Part shown: in pieces, positions 28,198-38,102 of the stretch | Position numbering within the stretch: the first letter of the stretch is position 1 | Layout: every line of letters begins with the position of its first letter | Origin: Fidelibacterota bacterium | Lineage (GTDB): Bacteria; Marinisomatota; Marinisomatia; Marinisomatales; TCS55 | Direction of reading: 5' to 3' | DNA: 39,367 bases | Assembly: GCA_004124535.1 (NCBI GenBank) | Contig: SCKQ01000018.1 | Location: 1 to 39,367 of the forward strand | Translations under genes and position numbers: made by a program | Notes under the pieces: model-generated | What the model was told of the DNA's origin: nothing | Database searches by the model: none | The model's input: only the letters and a program-made list of their open reading frames with translations

Positions 28198-30144
28198 TCA
28201 TGAATTGAGGATGGAAATAATCGCTTCCAGTTCATCCAGCAGTTCCGTTTCCCCTCGAAAACCAAAGCTTCTGTGGCGGATATTACCGTCCTTGCCGATG
28301 ATGACCTTTGTAGGTAAAAGTGATATTCCATAAGATTCAAAAACTTCATTCTTAATATCCATCAATACGTGAAAAGGATAGTCATTTTTTTCCATCAGAT
28401 CTTTTACAGCCTGAAGTTTATCTTTTGCCGTTTCTTTAGAGTTCACAAATAAGATTTTTACTTCTTTCTCATACTTATTAAGTGCTTTTTTCATAGCGGG
28501 GAAAGAAGCTTTACAAGGGCCGCACCAGGTTGCCCAAAAATCCAAAATCACTATTTTCCCTTTGTAGTCAGATAAAGATACTTCTTTCCCATCTGTATCT
28601 GAAAGGGTAAAAGACGGGGCTTTTTCTGTTACCAGTTTAGATTCAATTTTGGCCTTGAGATCCCCAAAAGCCTTGGTTTTCAAATCAGAATAATAAGATG
28701 CAAACCCCGCTTCTGAGCCTTGGCTGTCAACGAAAATTTCTTTCAGTATCTCTTCCATATCTGGAGTTTGGATACCACTAATAATACTCTCTTCTAGAAT
28801 TTCTTTTGCCACACCTGTGGAACCATTCTTAAACAACACAGCAGCATAGTGCTCGTTCACCTGTTTATGCTGCTTTTTGGTTAGCTGATATGCTTCTTCA
28901 CAATACTTTAATGCTTCGGTAGTGTTGCCCATTCCATTGGTGACCAGCCCGCAGGCATCCAATGCCAAAGCAAGCTGTGTTGCTCTAGATTCCTGCCATG
29001 TACGCGAAATTTTTAGCCGCGGCTTTGAAGCGCTTGGTTCTTCATATTCCTGTCGATGGACAATAACAGATTTATTTATTATTTCTTTTACCAAGCCTAA
29101 TTCATCATTTTCTATTTCTGTATGGCTATTTACAGCGGAAAATACTGGTCGTTCACTCCATGGCTTATCATTAAGAGCCGTAAAATATTCAAATGCCTGC
29201 TTATAGGAACCTTCTTTTATATATTCCCCGATAATCACACCGCGCATATAACTAAAACCTGAATGGTCAGGATACTTAGCTTCAAATTCGTCTAAAAATA
29301 TTTTCTTTTCAGCCGAACCAACTTTTTTATAAAATTCAATAGCTTCTTCCCGTTGCACCCAGCGGCCAGTGGGAAATTTTTCCCGAGATTTAGTTTTAAA
29401 ATAATCTGCCTTTTCCTGGTTCTTAACTACACCATACCAGGCACTAAGGAAAAACAAGTGTTCTTCTGTCCATTGATCCGGATTGTCTAAGGCCTGAAGG
29501 TTGGCCTCAATTTCAACGAAAGCATCCGCGCCCTTACTTTTTTTCAATGCGGAAAAATAAGAAAATGAAAAACCAGCCTTCTTATCGGGATTTCGGGAAA
29601 ATTCCCGATCATAAAAACTCAGCAAAGTATCTGCATAAAGTGTCTTATCCAACTCAGCGCCCCAACCACGACGCACAAGCGACGCAGCATACCCGGCCTC
29701 GGCCCCTGGTAAAAGACGTTGATTGGATGTATAAAAGGGCACCCAGTATCCCAGCCCTCCATTATGGTCCGTATCTGTTTCATTGTGCAGGGTAACAACT
29801 AAACCAACAACAGAATCCGGAACCAGTATTTTTACCAGCCAGCCAGTATGCTTTTTTTTCATTTTATATTCTTCAGTGTCAATCACATTATTGGGCATGG
29901 AAAACATGGAAGCTGGCTGGAAATTTCTGTCTCCGTATGTTCGAACTATTGCCGATACTTGATTTGTGCCTTCTAGGATAGTGCTTTTCGGATTGTAAAG
30001 CAGTGTTACTATTTCTCCGGCCTGAGGTTTTACTGGTAATGTGGAAAAGACACTAGAAAAATCATAACTACTGCAGGACATAATCAGACAAATAGAAACA
30101 GTAAGAATTAATTCTGTGAATTTTTTTGTGAAACGTGTCATCAT
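28198..30144 (-). CDS. TlpA-like thioredoxin-domain lipoprotein with large N-terminal region
   Basis: Protein of 648 residues. A lipoprotein signal peptide (lipobox IMSC) anchors it. Residues about 35–130 form a beta-rich domain and about 180–490 a helical TPR-like region (EALKYCEEAYQL, HYAAVLFKNG). Residues about 508–648 are a TlpA/ResA-like thioredoxin fold with WCGPC (540–544), the preceding VILDFWAT strand and the cis-proline in SLLPTKV. It should reduce or shuffle disulfides in the periplasm or at the membrane. It follows a TonB receptor by 36 bp, and the same operon starts with a T9SS protein. Proteins of this build often accompany SusC/TonB-type loci in FCB genomes; the substrate is unknown. 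Either of two adjacent Met codons could be the start. Confidence 0.9.
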   Translation of the reverse strand: MMTRFTKKFTELILTVSICLIMSCSSYDFSSVFSTLPVKPQAGEIVTLLYNPKSTILEGTNQVSAIVRTYGDRNFQPASMFSMPNNVIDTEEYKMKKKHTGWLVKILVPDSVVGLVVTLHNETDTDHNGGLGYWVPFYTSNQRLLPGAEAGYAASLVRRGWGAELDKTLYADTLLSFYDREFSRNPDKKAGFSFSYFSALKKSKGADAFVEIEANLQALDNPDQWTEEHLFFLSAWYGVVKNQEKADYFKTKSREKFPTGRWVQREEAIEFYKKVGSAEKKIFLDEFEAKYPDHSGFSYMRGVIIGEYIKEGSYKQAFEYFTALNDKPWSERPVFSAVNSHTEIENDELGLVKEIINKSVIVHRQEYEEPSASKPRLKISRTWQESRATQLALALDACGLVTNGMGNTTEALKYCEEAYQLTKKQHKQVNEHYAAVLFKNGSTGVAKEILEESIISGIQTPDMEEILKEIFVDSQGSEAGFASYYSDLKTKAFGDLKAKIESKLVTEKAPSFTLSDTDGKEVSLSDYKGKIVILDFWATWCGPCKASFPAMKKALNKYEKEVKILFVNSKETAKDKLQAVKDLMEKNDYPFHVLMDIKNEVFESYGISLLPTKVIIGKDGNIRHRSFGFRGETELLDELEAIISILNS

Positions 30145-30180
30145 TAGTTTATACCTTTCTTTTACTGTAATTCTGAAAAC

Positions 30181-32613
30181 CTAAAATTCTAAATCCAGAC
30201 CTATAATCATTTGCCTTCCCAGTGCAGGCTGCGTAATCGATCTAGAGATATCTTCATGCTCAGTCAAGTTGCGAATATCTAAATAAGCAGCCAGATTATT
30301 GGTAAACCAATAATTACCGCGCAAACGAACCGTTACATAGGGCTTATAATATACCAACACATCTTTACTGTAATAACTGAATGGTTCAACATCTGGTTTA
30401 TAAAACCCGTCATAATATTTTAGCCAATCTCTACCTTTCTTTTCGCCGGTATAGTTCAGGTCTATAACTAAAGAGCCCCCCTTACGATTTTTTGAACTAA
30501 TCCCGGGTAGGCTGTATGCAAGAGACAGGTTTGCGGTAGACGTGGGGACATCGTTTCTCCTAACCCCTTCATCAAAAAACCCTTCATAATCCGGATCATT
30601 TTGCCGGATAGAATCCTGACCCCACCTGCTGTCCAAAATAGAATAGGTAGCATTAATGTCCAAAGGTCCAAATCTTGTCTTGACCGCAAATTCCCACCCC
30701 TTGTTAATAATCTCCCCGAAATTAATATACCAGTACTCCTGCTTTAATGTTCCAGGGTCATCTATACTGGGGTCATTCTGAATGCCATCTAGAAAAAGTT
30801 GATCAAAATAAGTTACCTCCAGAAAAAAATTATCACCAATATAAAAATCACCCCCAACTTCATATCCTGATTGTCTTTCGGGTCGCAGGTCAGGGTTACC
30901 AATGTTAATGTTGTAGCTTGATTCACTGGGCAGCGCCTGCATCGCTTGCGGAGGATTGATACCGCCACTGCCCCATGCGGCCCGAGCCTTACCAATCAGG
31001 TTGCCTAGTTCCCAGATATAAGACAACCCTAAACGGGGACTAATGTGTCTGCCGTAATCCCTGCCAAAATATTCATTCTCTTCCATCCGCTCACCAAACG
31101 TCAAGAACATCCTTTCTTGGTAACCCAGTACGGCTTCGGCATAATACCCCATATTACTATTACTTTGATCTACGAGTGATGCATCTTCAAAATCATCATA
31201 ATAATATTGGTCTTTCGCTTCATCCACTGTTCCAGATAATCGTACATTACTGCTCTGGGTTCGCTGTACTCCGGCGGTAACATCCAATTCTACCAGGTTT
31301 GGGAATTTCTTTTTCAGGTGCCAAAAGTAGTTCATGGTGGTTCGGTTCCAATCATGTTTCAAATAACTCTCACCGCCGTCGCTGCCAAACTTTCTATATA
31401 GAGATTGCCGGGTATCATTTCCAATAATAAGGGTCTGATACCAGTTTGGATTAAAATTTTGGGTAAAGTTTAGGCTGAATCCGGGCTTATAATATTCTAT
31501 GGAACCATCCGACACAGGATCATCCCAGTGATCTGGCGCATCTGTCCAGCCTCTTTCTTCTTGATATTTTAATAAATGGAATAGGTTGCTGATAAACCCT
31601 TGCTTACCCCAACTCTGAAATGTTTTGATATCAATCTTTGCTGAACCTATTCTTGCATTGAGAGCGCCGTGCAGCTTTAATAGTTCAATATTTTTTCCAT
31701 TGCTGGGCATCACTTCTTCATCTACAGTCCTATTGGCTCCCAGGTTATAACTAATATCGGAGGTGCTTCTACCGCTAAGACTAAACGAAACTTCATGTCC
31801 AATAACATCATCATTTAGAATTGGCGCAGCTGTATTTTTTCGGGCCATTTTCATTCTCATTACGGTCTTTCTGGATCCCGATCCTCTTTTAGTGAAAATA
31901 TGAATTATTCCGCTTTGGGCATTAGATCCATGCAGGGTTGAACCCATAGGACCACGCAGCACTTCAATTCTTTCAATATCGCTCGGATCTATGAAATCGG
32001 CGATTCCTGGGTAAGCCTGGACATCAAAACCAAGCAGTTCTACCCCATCTACATATATTTTCACATCGCCAAGTGGCCTCCCCGAACCGCTCGTGCCACC
32101 GCGCAATGTAAACGCTGAATTATTTTGACCGGGCCTGTGGGGTAGATTAGCATAACCACCAGGAACTTTGCCCAATAAGATTTCATCTACGCTTCGGATA
32201 GGAAGCCGTCGCAATTCATCTTCAGAAATAACCGTCACTGGAGATGCCTGTGCTCTCTTTTTCCGTTTACTGAAACTTGCCGAAACAATAATTTCGTCCA
32301 GGTCGATTAGAGACTGTTTCATGATAAAATCTGCAGTGAATATTTCTCCTTCCTGCAAATGAACATCCCTGGTTACCGTTCTGTGGCCAATATACATTGC
32401 CGATAATTGGTAAGGTTTACCGACAGGAACTTTACGGATAATATAATTCCCCTGGTCATCGGTTGCTGCTCCCAAAACAGTATTTTTTAGGATCACATTC
32501 GCACCTGTGAGTGGTTTCCCCTTCTCATCTTGAACTACACCGGATATGGTGCCTCCTTGGGAAAAAAGGGCAGAACTAGTAATGAAAAAAAACAGTGGGA
32601 AAAATTTAATCAA
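30181..32613 (-). CDS. TonB-dependent receptor with carboxypeptidase-regulatory-like N-domain
   Basis: Protein of 810 residues: a signal peptide (FFPLFFFITSSALFSQG), a CarboxypepD_reg-like domain (residues about 20–105: GVVQDEKGKPLTGANVIL, ATDDQGNYII), a plug domain (about 120–245: SVDEILLGKVPGG, FTLRGGTSGSGR, VLRGPMGSTLHGSNAQSG), then a long barrel with aromatic-rich strands ending MIIGLDLEF. The ligand is unknown. It sits between a T9SS secreted protein (41-bp gap) and the TlpA-like lipoprotein (36-bp gap), all on one strand, and is probably co-transcribed with them. It is clearly divergent from the other receptor in this window, with a shorter barrel and a more typical plug. Confidence 0.93.
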   Translation of the reverse strand: MIKFFPLFFFITSSALFSQGGTISGVVQDEKGKPLTGANVILKNTVLGAATDDQGNYIIRKVPVGKPYQLSAMYIGHRTVTRDVHLQEGEIFTADFIMKQSLIDLDEIIVSASFSKRKKRAQASPVTVISEDELRRLPIRSVDEILLGKVPGGYANLPHRPGQNNSAFTLRGGTSGSGRPLGDVKIYVDGVELLGFDVQAYPGIADFIDPSDIERIEVLRGPMGSTLHGSNAQSGIIHIFTKRGSGSRKTVMRMKMARKNTAAPILNDDVIGHEVSFSLSGRSTSDISYNLGANRTVDEEVMPSNGKNIELLKLHGALNARIGSAKIDIKTFQSWGKQGFISNLFHLLKYQEERGWTDAPDHWDDPVSDGSIEYYKPGFSLNFTQNFNPNWYQTLIIGNDTRQSLYRKFGSDGGESYLKHDWNRTTMNYFWHLKKKFPNLVELDVTAGVQRTQSSNVRLSGTVDEAKDQYYYDDFEDASLVDQSNSNMGYYAEAVLGYQERMFLTFGERMEENEYFGRDYGRHISPRLGLSYIWELGNLIGKARAAWGSGGINPPQAMQALPSESSYNINIGNPDLRPERQSGYEVGGDFYIGDNFFLEVTYFDQLFLDGIQNDPSIDDPGTLKQEYWYINFGEIINKGWEFAVKTRFGPLDINATYSILDSRWGQDSIRQNDPDYEGFFDEGVRRNDVPTSTANLSLAYSLPGISSKNRKGGSLVIDLNYTGEKKGRDWLKYYDGFYKPDVEPFSYYSKDVLVYYKPYVTVRLRGNYWFTNNLAAYLDIRNLTEHEDISRSITQPALGRQMIIGLDLEF

Positions 32614-32654
32614 TGTTGTTCTCGCCTTTATGGATGTCCGGCACTGGCTGATAA

Positions 32655-34151
32655 TTACTTCAGCAACATCATTTTTCCAACGAGGATCCGCCGGTTAGAC
32701 TTTACAGAGTAAATATAGATACCAGAAGGTACAGATTGAGCAAAATTATCTGTGCCATTCCAGGACACAGTATGCTTTCCCGGTTTTACATTGCCAATAA
32801 AAAGACTCTTAACCAGCTGTCCTTGGATATTTTGGACTGCTATGGTCACATCAGATGCAGTATCCATGGAATAAATGATGTTGGTAACCGGGTTGAAGGG
32901 GTTCGGATAGTTTCCATGCAAATCAAACTCATAAGGAGTCACTTCATTGTCTGTTGCCAGGGTCCCTATAATATAGGATTGCTTATTTGTAGTAGAAATA
33001 TTTCCTTCAACATCCATGGCAGATATCCACCAATACACAGTGGTGCCATTACCATAGCCATCTATTCTTCTACCAAAAACATATTGTTGTATTACTAGAT
33101 TATAGGCGACTTGCATTGCAACTGAATTTGTATCAGCCGTAAGTGAGTTACGCTGCCAGTGCAGACCAACTATTTCAACACCTTCCTGGCCACCGGCAGG
33201 ATTAGTGTCGTTAACCAGTGCCTGGACAAGAACATCTTCATACGGTGGTATGGGATCCGGTAATCCGGTTGTAGTAGACATGCCCACGTGATACACTTCA
33301 ATATCTGGCGGAATATCGCCAAATATATTGACTACATACTGAAACTTCCATGCGTAGTTCATTATATACCAACCATGTTCACCGCTGGGACCGCTGCAGC
33401 CAGATCCGTAATACATAAGGCCGGGAGCCGGGAAGATATAGGATGCGTCTCCAGCATTAAGGTCAATTATTGTTGCCTCATTGGCAGGATCACCGGCACC
33501 ATCGGCTAGGTAGGTTACCACCACTGCAATATACTCGTCTTTTGCAAACTGGGAGCTCGATGTAAAATCAACATAAAAAAGACCTGCAGACCCATCAGAA
33601 GGCCTTGGGATCATAACATCATTGCCAACCGGCAAAACCTTGGTGCCCCAGACCGGTTGTCCATTCACTTCTTCCGGTGCAGCGGTACAGACACCGGCAC
33701 CTGAACTGAAATTGTTCCAGATCAGGTCAGCAGCAGAACTTACGTCAGGATAGGCAATGGAATCGTTATCCACAGGGTGGGCATAACCGATCCAGCCATT
33801 TTCACCCATGACCCCAAAGTCATACATCGATCCTGCTAATGTAAATGGATATCCAGCCGTATTCGGTCTATAAACTTCAACCTTGAGATTAGGAGATGTG
33901 CCGTCTGTGTTCCATTGATGCACATCCACAGCCACACCATAGAGACTTAAATCGCCTGGAGCCCGGTAGACCTCCATCATGATGTCACCAGGGAAAAATC
34001 CTACATGGACCGTATCTTCCAGTCCCACATTTAGCGTATCAACCAAGCTACGCGAGAGATCCATCTGGTTAGTAGATGCACTTCCCTGGCTTGCTTCCAG
34101 AGGCATAAGTAAAGAGGCACTCAAAAACAGGCATTTTGTTATTTTTTTCAT
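32655..34151 (-). CDS. Secreted protein of unknown function with T9SS sorting domain
   Basis: Protein of 498 residues. A signal peptide (ITKCLFLSASLLMPLEASQG) is followed by a beta-rich N-terminal region (about 30–260) with many Tyr/Trp/Gly residues and no recognised motif, a stretch around 275–390 with Fn3-like spacing (VYHVGMSTT, TVYWWISAMDVEGNIS), and a C-terminal T9SS sorting domain (YPNPFNPVTNIIY to VPSGIYIYSVK, KMMLLK). GAGGA lies 6 bases before the ATG. It is the first gene of an apparent operon with the downstream TonB receptor and TlpA-like lipoprotein. No catalytic residues can be named; a surface ligand-binding role is inferred only from context. Confidence 0.85.
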   Translation of the reverse strand: MKKITKCLFLSASLLMPLEASQGSASTNQMDLSRSLVDTLNVGLEDTVHVGFFPGDIMMEVYRAPGDLSLYGVAVDVHQWNTDGTSPNLKVEVYRPNTAGYPFTLAGSMYDFGVMGENGWIGYAHPVDNDSIAYPDVSSAADLIWNNFSSGAGVCTAAPEEVNGQPVWGTKVLPVGNDVMIPRPSDGSAGLFYVDFTSSSQFAKDEYIAVVVTYLADGAGDPANEATIIDLNAGDASYIFPAPGLMYYGSGCSGPSGEHGWYIMNYAWKFQYVVNIFGDIPPDIEVYHVGMSTTTGLPDPIPPYEDVLVQALVNDTNPAGGQEGVEIVGLHWQRNSLTADTNSVAMQVAYNLVIQQYVFGRRIDGYGNGTTVYWWISAMDVEGNISTTNKQSYIIGTLATDNEVTPYEFDLHGNYPNPFNPVTNIIYSMDTASDVTIAVQNIQGQLVKSLFIGNVKPGKHTVSWNGTDNFAQSVPSGIYIYSVKSNRRILVGKMMLLK

Positions 34152-34310
34152 AGAATTTCCTCAGGGTTAAGGTCCCTTAGATAACTGAAAGAATGAATAT
34201 AGGCTAAATTTTTGTGCGATAATGGTAGGCCTTTCGGTTCATGTAGTTCTTAAGTTTTTGTTCGTAATCCTAATGTAATATAATTGATTTTATGATATTG
34301 GCAGGTCATA

Positions 34311-37300
34311 TTATTCTAGGTCAATTGAAGAAGATAAGGACGGGACTTGTCTTTGGAATTCATCGACTTTGAATTCCTTGATCAAACCATCAGGCCAACG
34401 GATATGAATACTTTCAATTTTACGCTGACTGTTTCCCTCACCAATAAAAACAACCGGTGCAGATTGGGATAGATAGCCCCCGCCGGCTGAGACTTCATGA
34501 AGTTGGATTGAATCGTCGGAGAAAATCACACTGACTTTTGCTCCAATATGATTTCGACCTTCAGATCTATCCAATATCCGAATAGCTATTGAATTAGACT
34601 GTGTCTGGTTTACAAATACCCGCAACTTTCCGCTATTTACACCAACAATAAAATCAGGGCGCTGATCCTGGTTAATATCGCTGATGGTGAGGCTGGTACC
34701 ATCCCCCGGGACAAGGAGTCCACTGGAGGCTGGGGCAACACTTTCAAACTGTCCTGTACCATCCCCGAGAAGTAGCAGGCTGACACCCCCATCCATATGG
34801 CCAGTTTCCCGTTGCGGTCCAAAAAAATTTTGTACCACATATAAATCTAAATTCCCATCTCCATTGATGTCGCATACAGCTGAACCAAAGATCGGACTGG
34901 CCTGAGCTATGCGCGGCAACGGTTGAAATTCGAATCGAACTTTCCCCTGGTCATCCGTTTGGTTGATAAGTACGCCCGATGCCAAATTGTTGACCTCAAA
35001 CTTTTCCGCATCATTGAGTAGATCCTCGGTGTAGATACCTTGTAAGGATGTAATGGCGAACTGGTGATAGGTTGGCAACTTTTGTTTAACCATGGGCATC
35101 GCACCGCTGGAGCACCCCAGTCCTCGTTGAGGAAAGCAAATACCATTCTCGTATTTGGCTTCGATTATTCGTTTTTTCCCATTCCCTTCAAAATCACCGT
35201 AATACATTATTTCCGGGTTTGTTGTAGAAGCCTGATATTTGGTGTTAAGCCCAAAATTACCTACCAGATAATCCGTGTCTCCATCGTTATCCATGTCACC
35301 GCCACTGATACTATTGTACCAGCCCTGCCGATTAGCCAGGCCTGACTGTGATGTGCGGTCTATTAGTACACCTTCCTCATTATGAAAATACCGCACTGGC
35401 CCCCATTCATATGTTACCAAAAGATCGGGATGATGATCGCTATCTACATCAGTGAACAAGGCGCTTGTGACCATCCCTAACCGTTTAATTTCAGGAGCAA
35501 AAACATCAGTTGCATCTTCGTATCTGAACCCTGTGTAGCGCAGCACATACGATTGCGGTGCTTCAGGATATTTACCGGGAATAATCCTTCCGCCGATAAA
35601 CAGTTCCAGATGACTATCTCCATCGATATCGGCTGCGGCCACAACACTCCCACTGCTGCGAATATCTGGCAACAGATCCAAGGTCCCTTTGTCGAAATTT
35701 CCGGATCCATCATTGATGTATAGGCGATCTCGCAGTACTGCCTCTCCCGGTTCACATTCAACACCACCGCTGACTACGTACAGATCGAGATCGCCATCAC
35801 GGTCGAAATCAATAAACAACGCTCCCATATCCTCAGAATGGACGTCATATGTGAAGCAAAATTGTAAGGCGTGTTTAAATTGACCATCACCCAGATTGAG
35901 AAAAAGCATCCCTTCAAAACCGGCAGCTCCGCCGATAAAAACATCATCGTCTCCATCCCCATCGACATCACCCCATGCCATCCCTGGACCAAGCTGGGAT
36001 GATTTGTTTGGTAACAGCTTTTGCCTTTGAAAATCATCGTATTCCTTTTCCTGATGTGTTACGTTTGCCAAACCTTCTCCACTGGATGAAAACATCGTCC
36101 CAACGGATTTTACTAAACTGGGTTGATTTATTTTTTGAGAGGGTAACTTTGGTTCGGTAACTACATACAGAAAACCGGTAGGAATATCCTGCAAGATTTG
36201 GGTAATGCCCGATGGCCAATAAATGGTGATTTTCTCGGCCATATCCATGGTTCCCAAGCCAAAATGTACAGTTGGTTCGCTCGATGACATAAATCCTCTT
36301 GAACCCGTGAGATAGCGAACCATTTGCTTAAGCCCATTATTAGTCTCCAAAACAATTTTTGCGCCAATCCCGCCACTATTGCTCGCCCTGCCTTTAAGTT
36401 TGATCCTTAGCGGATTTCCGGTAGAGACATCGTTGCGATAAACGAGTACCTGCTCTTCGAATCCGTTGACAACGAGATCCAGGTCGCCATCACCATCCAG
36501 ATCACCCATCGCTGATCCGGTGCTGACGCCAAAATGATCCAAGCCCCACCGACTGCTCAGATCTTCAAACTGCAGATTGCCCAGGTTTCTATAAACCTGG
36601 TTGTTCAAGCGATAGGGCTCTTCTTTTTCCCACATTTCTAGCACTTTTAAGCTATAAGAACCATCCTTACTTGCAATCTGTTGCGTTCGTTCTTTTAAAT
36701 CTCCATTAAAAAAATCGCGTGACATACCATTGGTAAAATATACGTCTTCAAATCCATCATTATCTAAATCACCGAATTTGACAGTCCAGGTCCAATCTGT
36801 CTTTGCCAACCCGGTTAAATATGCCACTTCCATGAACCGGTCTGTACCTGTATTTAGATAGAGCGCATTTCTCATGTACTGAGGCGGATTAGGAAAATTC
36901 AAAAACCAAGCGTCACTATTAGGCCCACTCATAGAGCCCATTGACAATTTGTCTCTATAGTGGTTGCTTCCCGCCATATCAGAAGCTAGAAAATCGATCC
37001 GGCCATCATTATTAATGTCTGCATAGTCGGACCCCATTGAAAACCAAGGTGTGTGCGGCAAGGCCTCATCCACGACATCAGTAAAAGTGATTACCCCATT
37101 ATCATCCAGTCCATTGTTCCGAAACAGATGATCGGGTCCCATATAATCGTTGGCAACATACAAATCCGGCCAACCATCGTCATTGTAATCCCACCAGATT
37201 GCAGACAAACCATAATAAGGGAACTCGCCAATACCTGATTCCAGCGAGACATCGACATAATGGCCATTGTCGTTTCGATAAAGATGATCGAATTGACCGG

Positions 37301-38102
37301 CAGGAACTAACATCTGGATGCGCTTGGGAGGTTTTATGAAATACGCAAGCTCTCGGGAATCGGAATGAACACGGAGTGGCTGTTTCTTTTGACGTAAAAT
37401 TTTGACGTTTTTGATAGCATCACTGGAATGTAGTCGGTTGGTCAGCAAATAGCCATCGAGATCACCATCGAGATCATAATCGGCAAACGACATGACTACG
37501 CTGGCTCCGTGAAAATCCAGACCATATTCACTTGCTTCTTCCTTGAACTTGCCCCGCTGATTGATATACAGCCGATTGGGACAGTCGAATCCACAGACAT
37601 ATAAATCGAGCCAGCCATCATTATTGATATCGGCAAATGTCACACCCGAACTCCACATTCCGCCAGGATCGATACCGACTTTCGCGGTTACGTCTTCAAA
37701 TTGAAAGCCGCCGAGGTTTCGATATAGTCGTCCACCATCGGCCTGTTGAGTCAAAAACACGTCAGCTAGACCGTCATTATCAAAATCGCCAATGGCAACT
37801 CCTGATGCAATAAACGAGTTACGCAACTGGTCTCGGTGTTTGGGCTGGAGATCCCAGGTATGTTCAAAGTCGATCCCTGTTTCCGATGGGCTCAAATACA
37901 CAAACCGATGTGTTGAATCAGGTGAAATAGTTGACTTACTGAACCGTGCAGCAGATAATCCCAGGTGTTCTTTCTCTAATCGCTGAACGTGTTTAACAGC
38001 CTGGGATGAAATCATCCAATTATCCTCGTTATCAATTCGGTTGCATCCACCGCAACCGAAAAAAAATAATAAGTAGATGAAAACTATAACTTTGCTGCTC
38101 AT
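34311..38102 (-). CDS. Giant FG-GAP repeat lipoprotein with two ASPIC/UnbV domains
   Basis: Protein of 1263 residues with a short lipoprotein signal (FIYLLFFFGCGGC; the lipidated Cys is the first or second of these). The first half has FG-GAP/VCBS propeller repeats (GDFDNDGLADVFLTQQ, ADINNDGWLDLYVCG, DLDGDGDLDLVVNG) closed by an ASPIC/UnbV domain (IGAKIVLETNNGLKQMVRYL, VHFGLGTMDMAEKITIYWPS). The second half repeats the plan: propeller repeats (GDVDGDGDDVFIGG-like) and a second ASPIC domain at the C-terminus (IGAKVSVIFSDDSIQLHEVS, IESIHIRWPDG). Related CRTAC1-type proteins usually have one such unit of about 550 residues, so this is an internal duplication. Members are surface calcium-binding propellers, often near SusC/D-like loci. 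No T9SS tail is present. The exact function is unknown. Confidence 0.92.
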   Translation of the reverse strand: MSSKVIVFIYLLFFFGCGGCNRIDNEDNWMISSQAVKHVQRLEKEHLGLSAARFSKSTISPDSTHRFVYLSPSETGIDFEHTWDLQPKHRDQLRNSFIASGVAIGDFDNDGLADVFLTQQADGGRLYRNLGGFQFEDVTAKVGIDPGGMWSSGVTFADINNDGWLDLYVCGFDCPNRLYINQRGKFKEEASEYGLDFHGASVVMSFADYDLDGDLDGYLLTNRLHSSDAIKNVKILRQKKQPLRVHSDSRELAYFIKPPKRIQMLVPAGQFDHLYRNDNGHYVDVSLESGIGEFPYYGLSAIWWDYNDDGWPDLYVANDYMGPDHLFRNNGLDDNGVITFTDVVDEALPHTPWFSMGSDYADINNDGRIDFLASDMAGSNHYRDKLSMGSMSGPNSDAWFLNFPNPPQYMRNALYLNTGTDRFMEVAYLTGLAKTDWTWTVKFGDLDNDGFEDVYFTNGMSRDFFNGDLKERTQQIASKDGSYSLKVLEMWEKEEPYRLNNQVYRNLGNLQFEDLSSRWGLDHFGVSTGSAMGDLDGDGDLDLVVNGFEEQVLVYRNDVSTGNPLRIKLKGRASNSGGIGAKIVLETNNGLKQMVRYLTGSRGFMSSSEPTVHFGLGTMDMAEKITIYWPSGITQILQDIPTGFLYVVTEPKLPSQKINQPSLVKSVGTMFSSSGEGLANVTHQEKEYDDFQRQKLLPNKSSQLGPGMAWGDVDGDGDDDVFIGGAAGFEGMLFLNLGDGQFKHALQFCFTYDVHSEDMGALFIDFDRDGDLDLYVVSGGVECEPGEAVLRDRLYINDGSGNFDKGTLDLLPDIRSSGSVVAAADIDGDSHLELFIGGRIIPGKYPEAPQSYVLRYTGFRYEDATDVFAPEIKRLGMVTSALFTDVDSDHHPDLLVTYEWGPVRYFHNEEGVLIDRTSQSGLANRQGWYNSISGGDMDNDGDTDYLVGNFGLNTKYQASTTNPEIMYYGDFEGNGKKRIIEAKYENGICFPQRGLGCSSGAMPMVKQKLPTYHQFAITSLQGIYTEDLLNDAEKFEVNNLASGVLINQTDDQGKVRFEFQPLPRIAQASPIFGSAVCDINGDGNLDLYVVQNFFGPQRETGHMDGGVSLLLLGDGTGQFESVAPASSGLLVPGDGTSLTISDINQDQRPDFIVGVNSGKLRVFVNQTQSNSIAIRILDRSEGRNHIGAKVSVIFSDDSIQLHEVSAGGGYLSQSAPVVFIGEGNSQRKIESIHIRWPDGLIKEFKVDEFQRQVPSLSSSIDLE

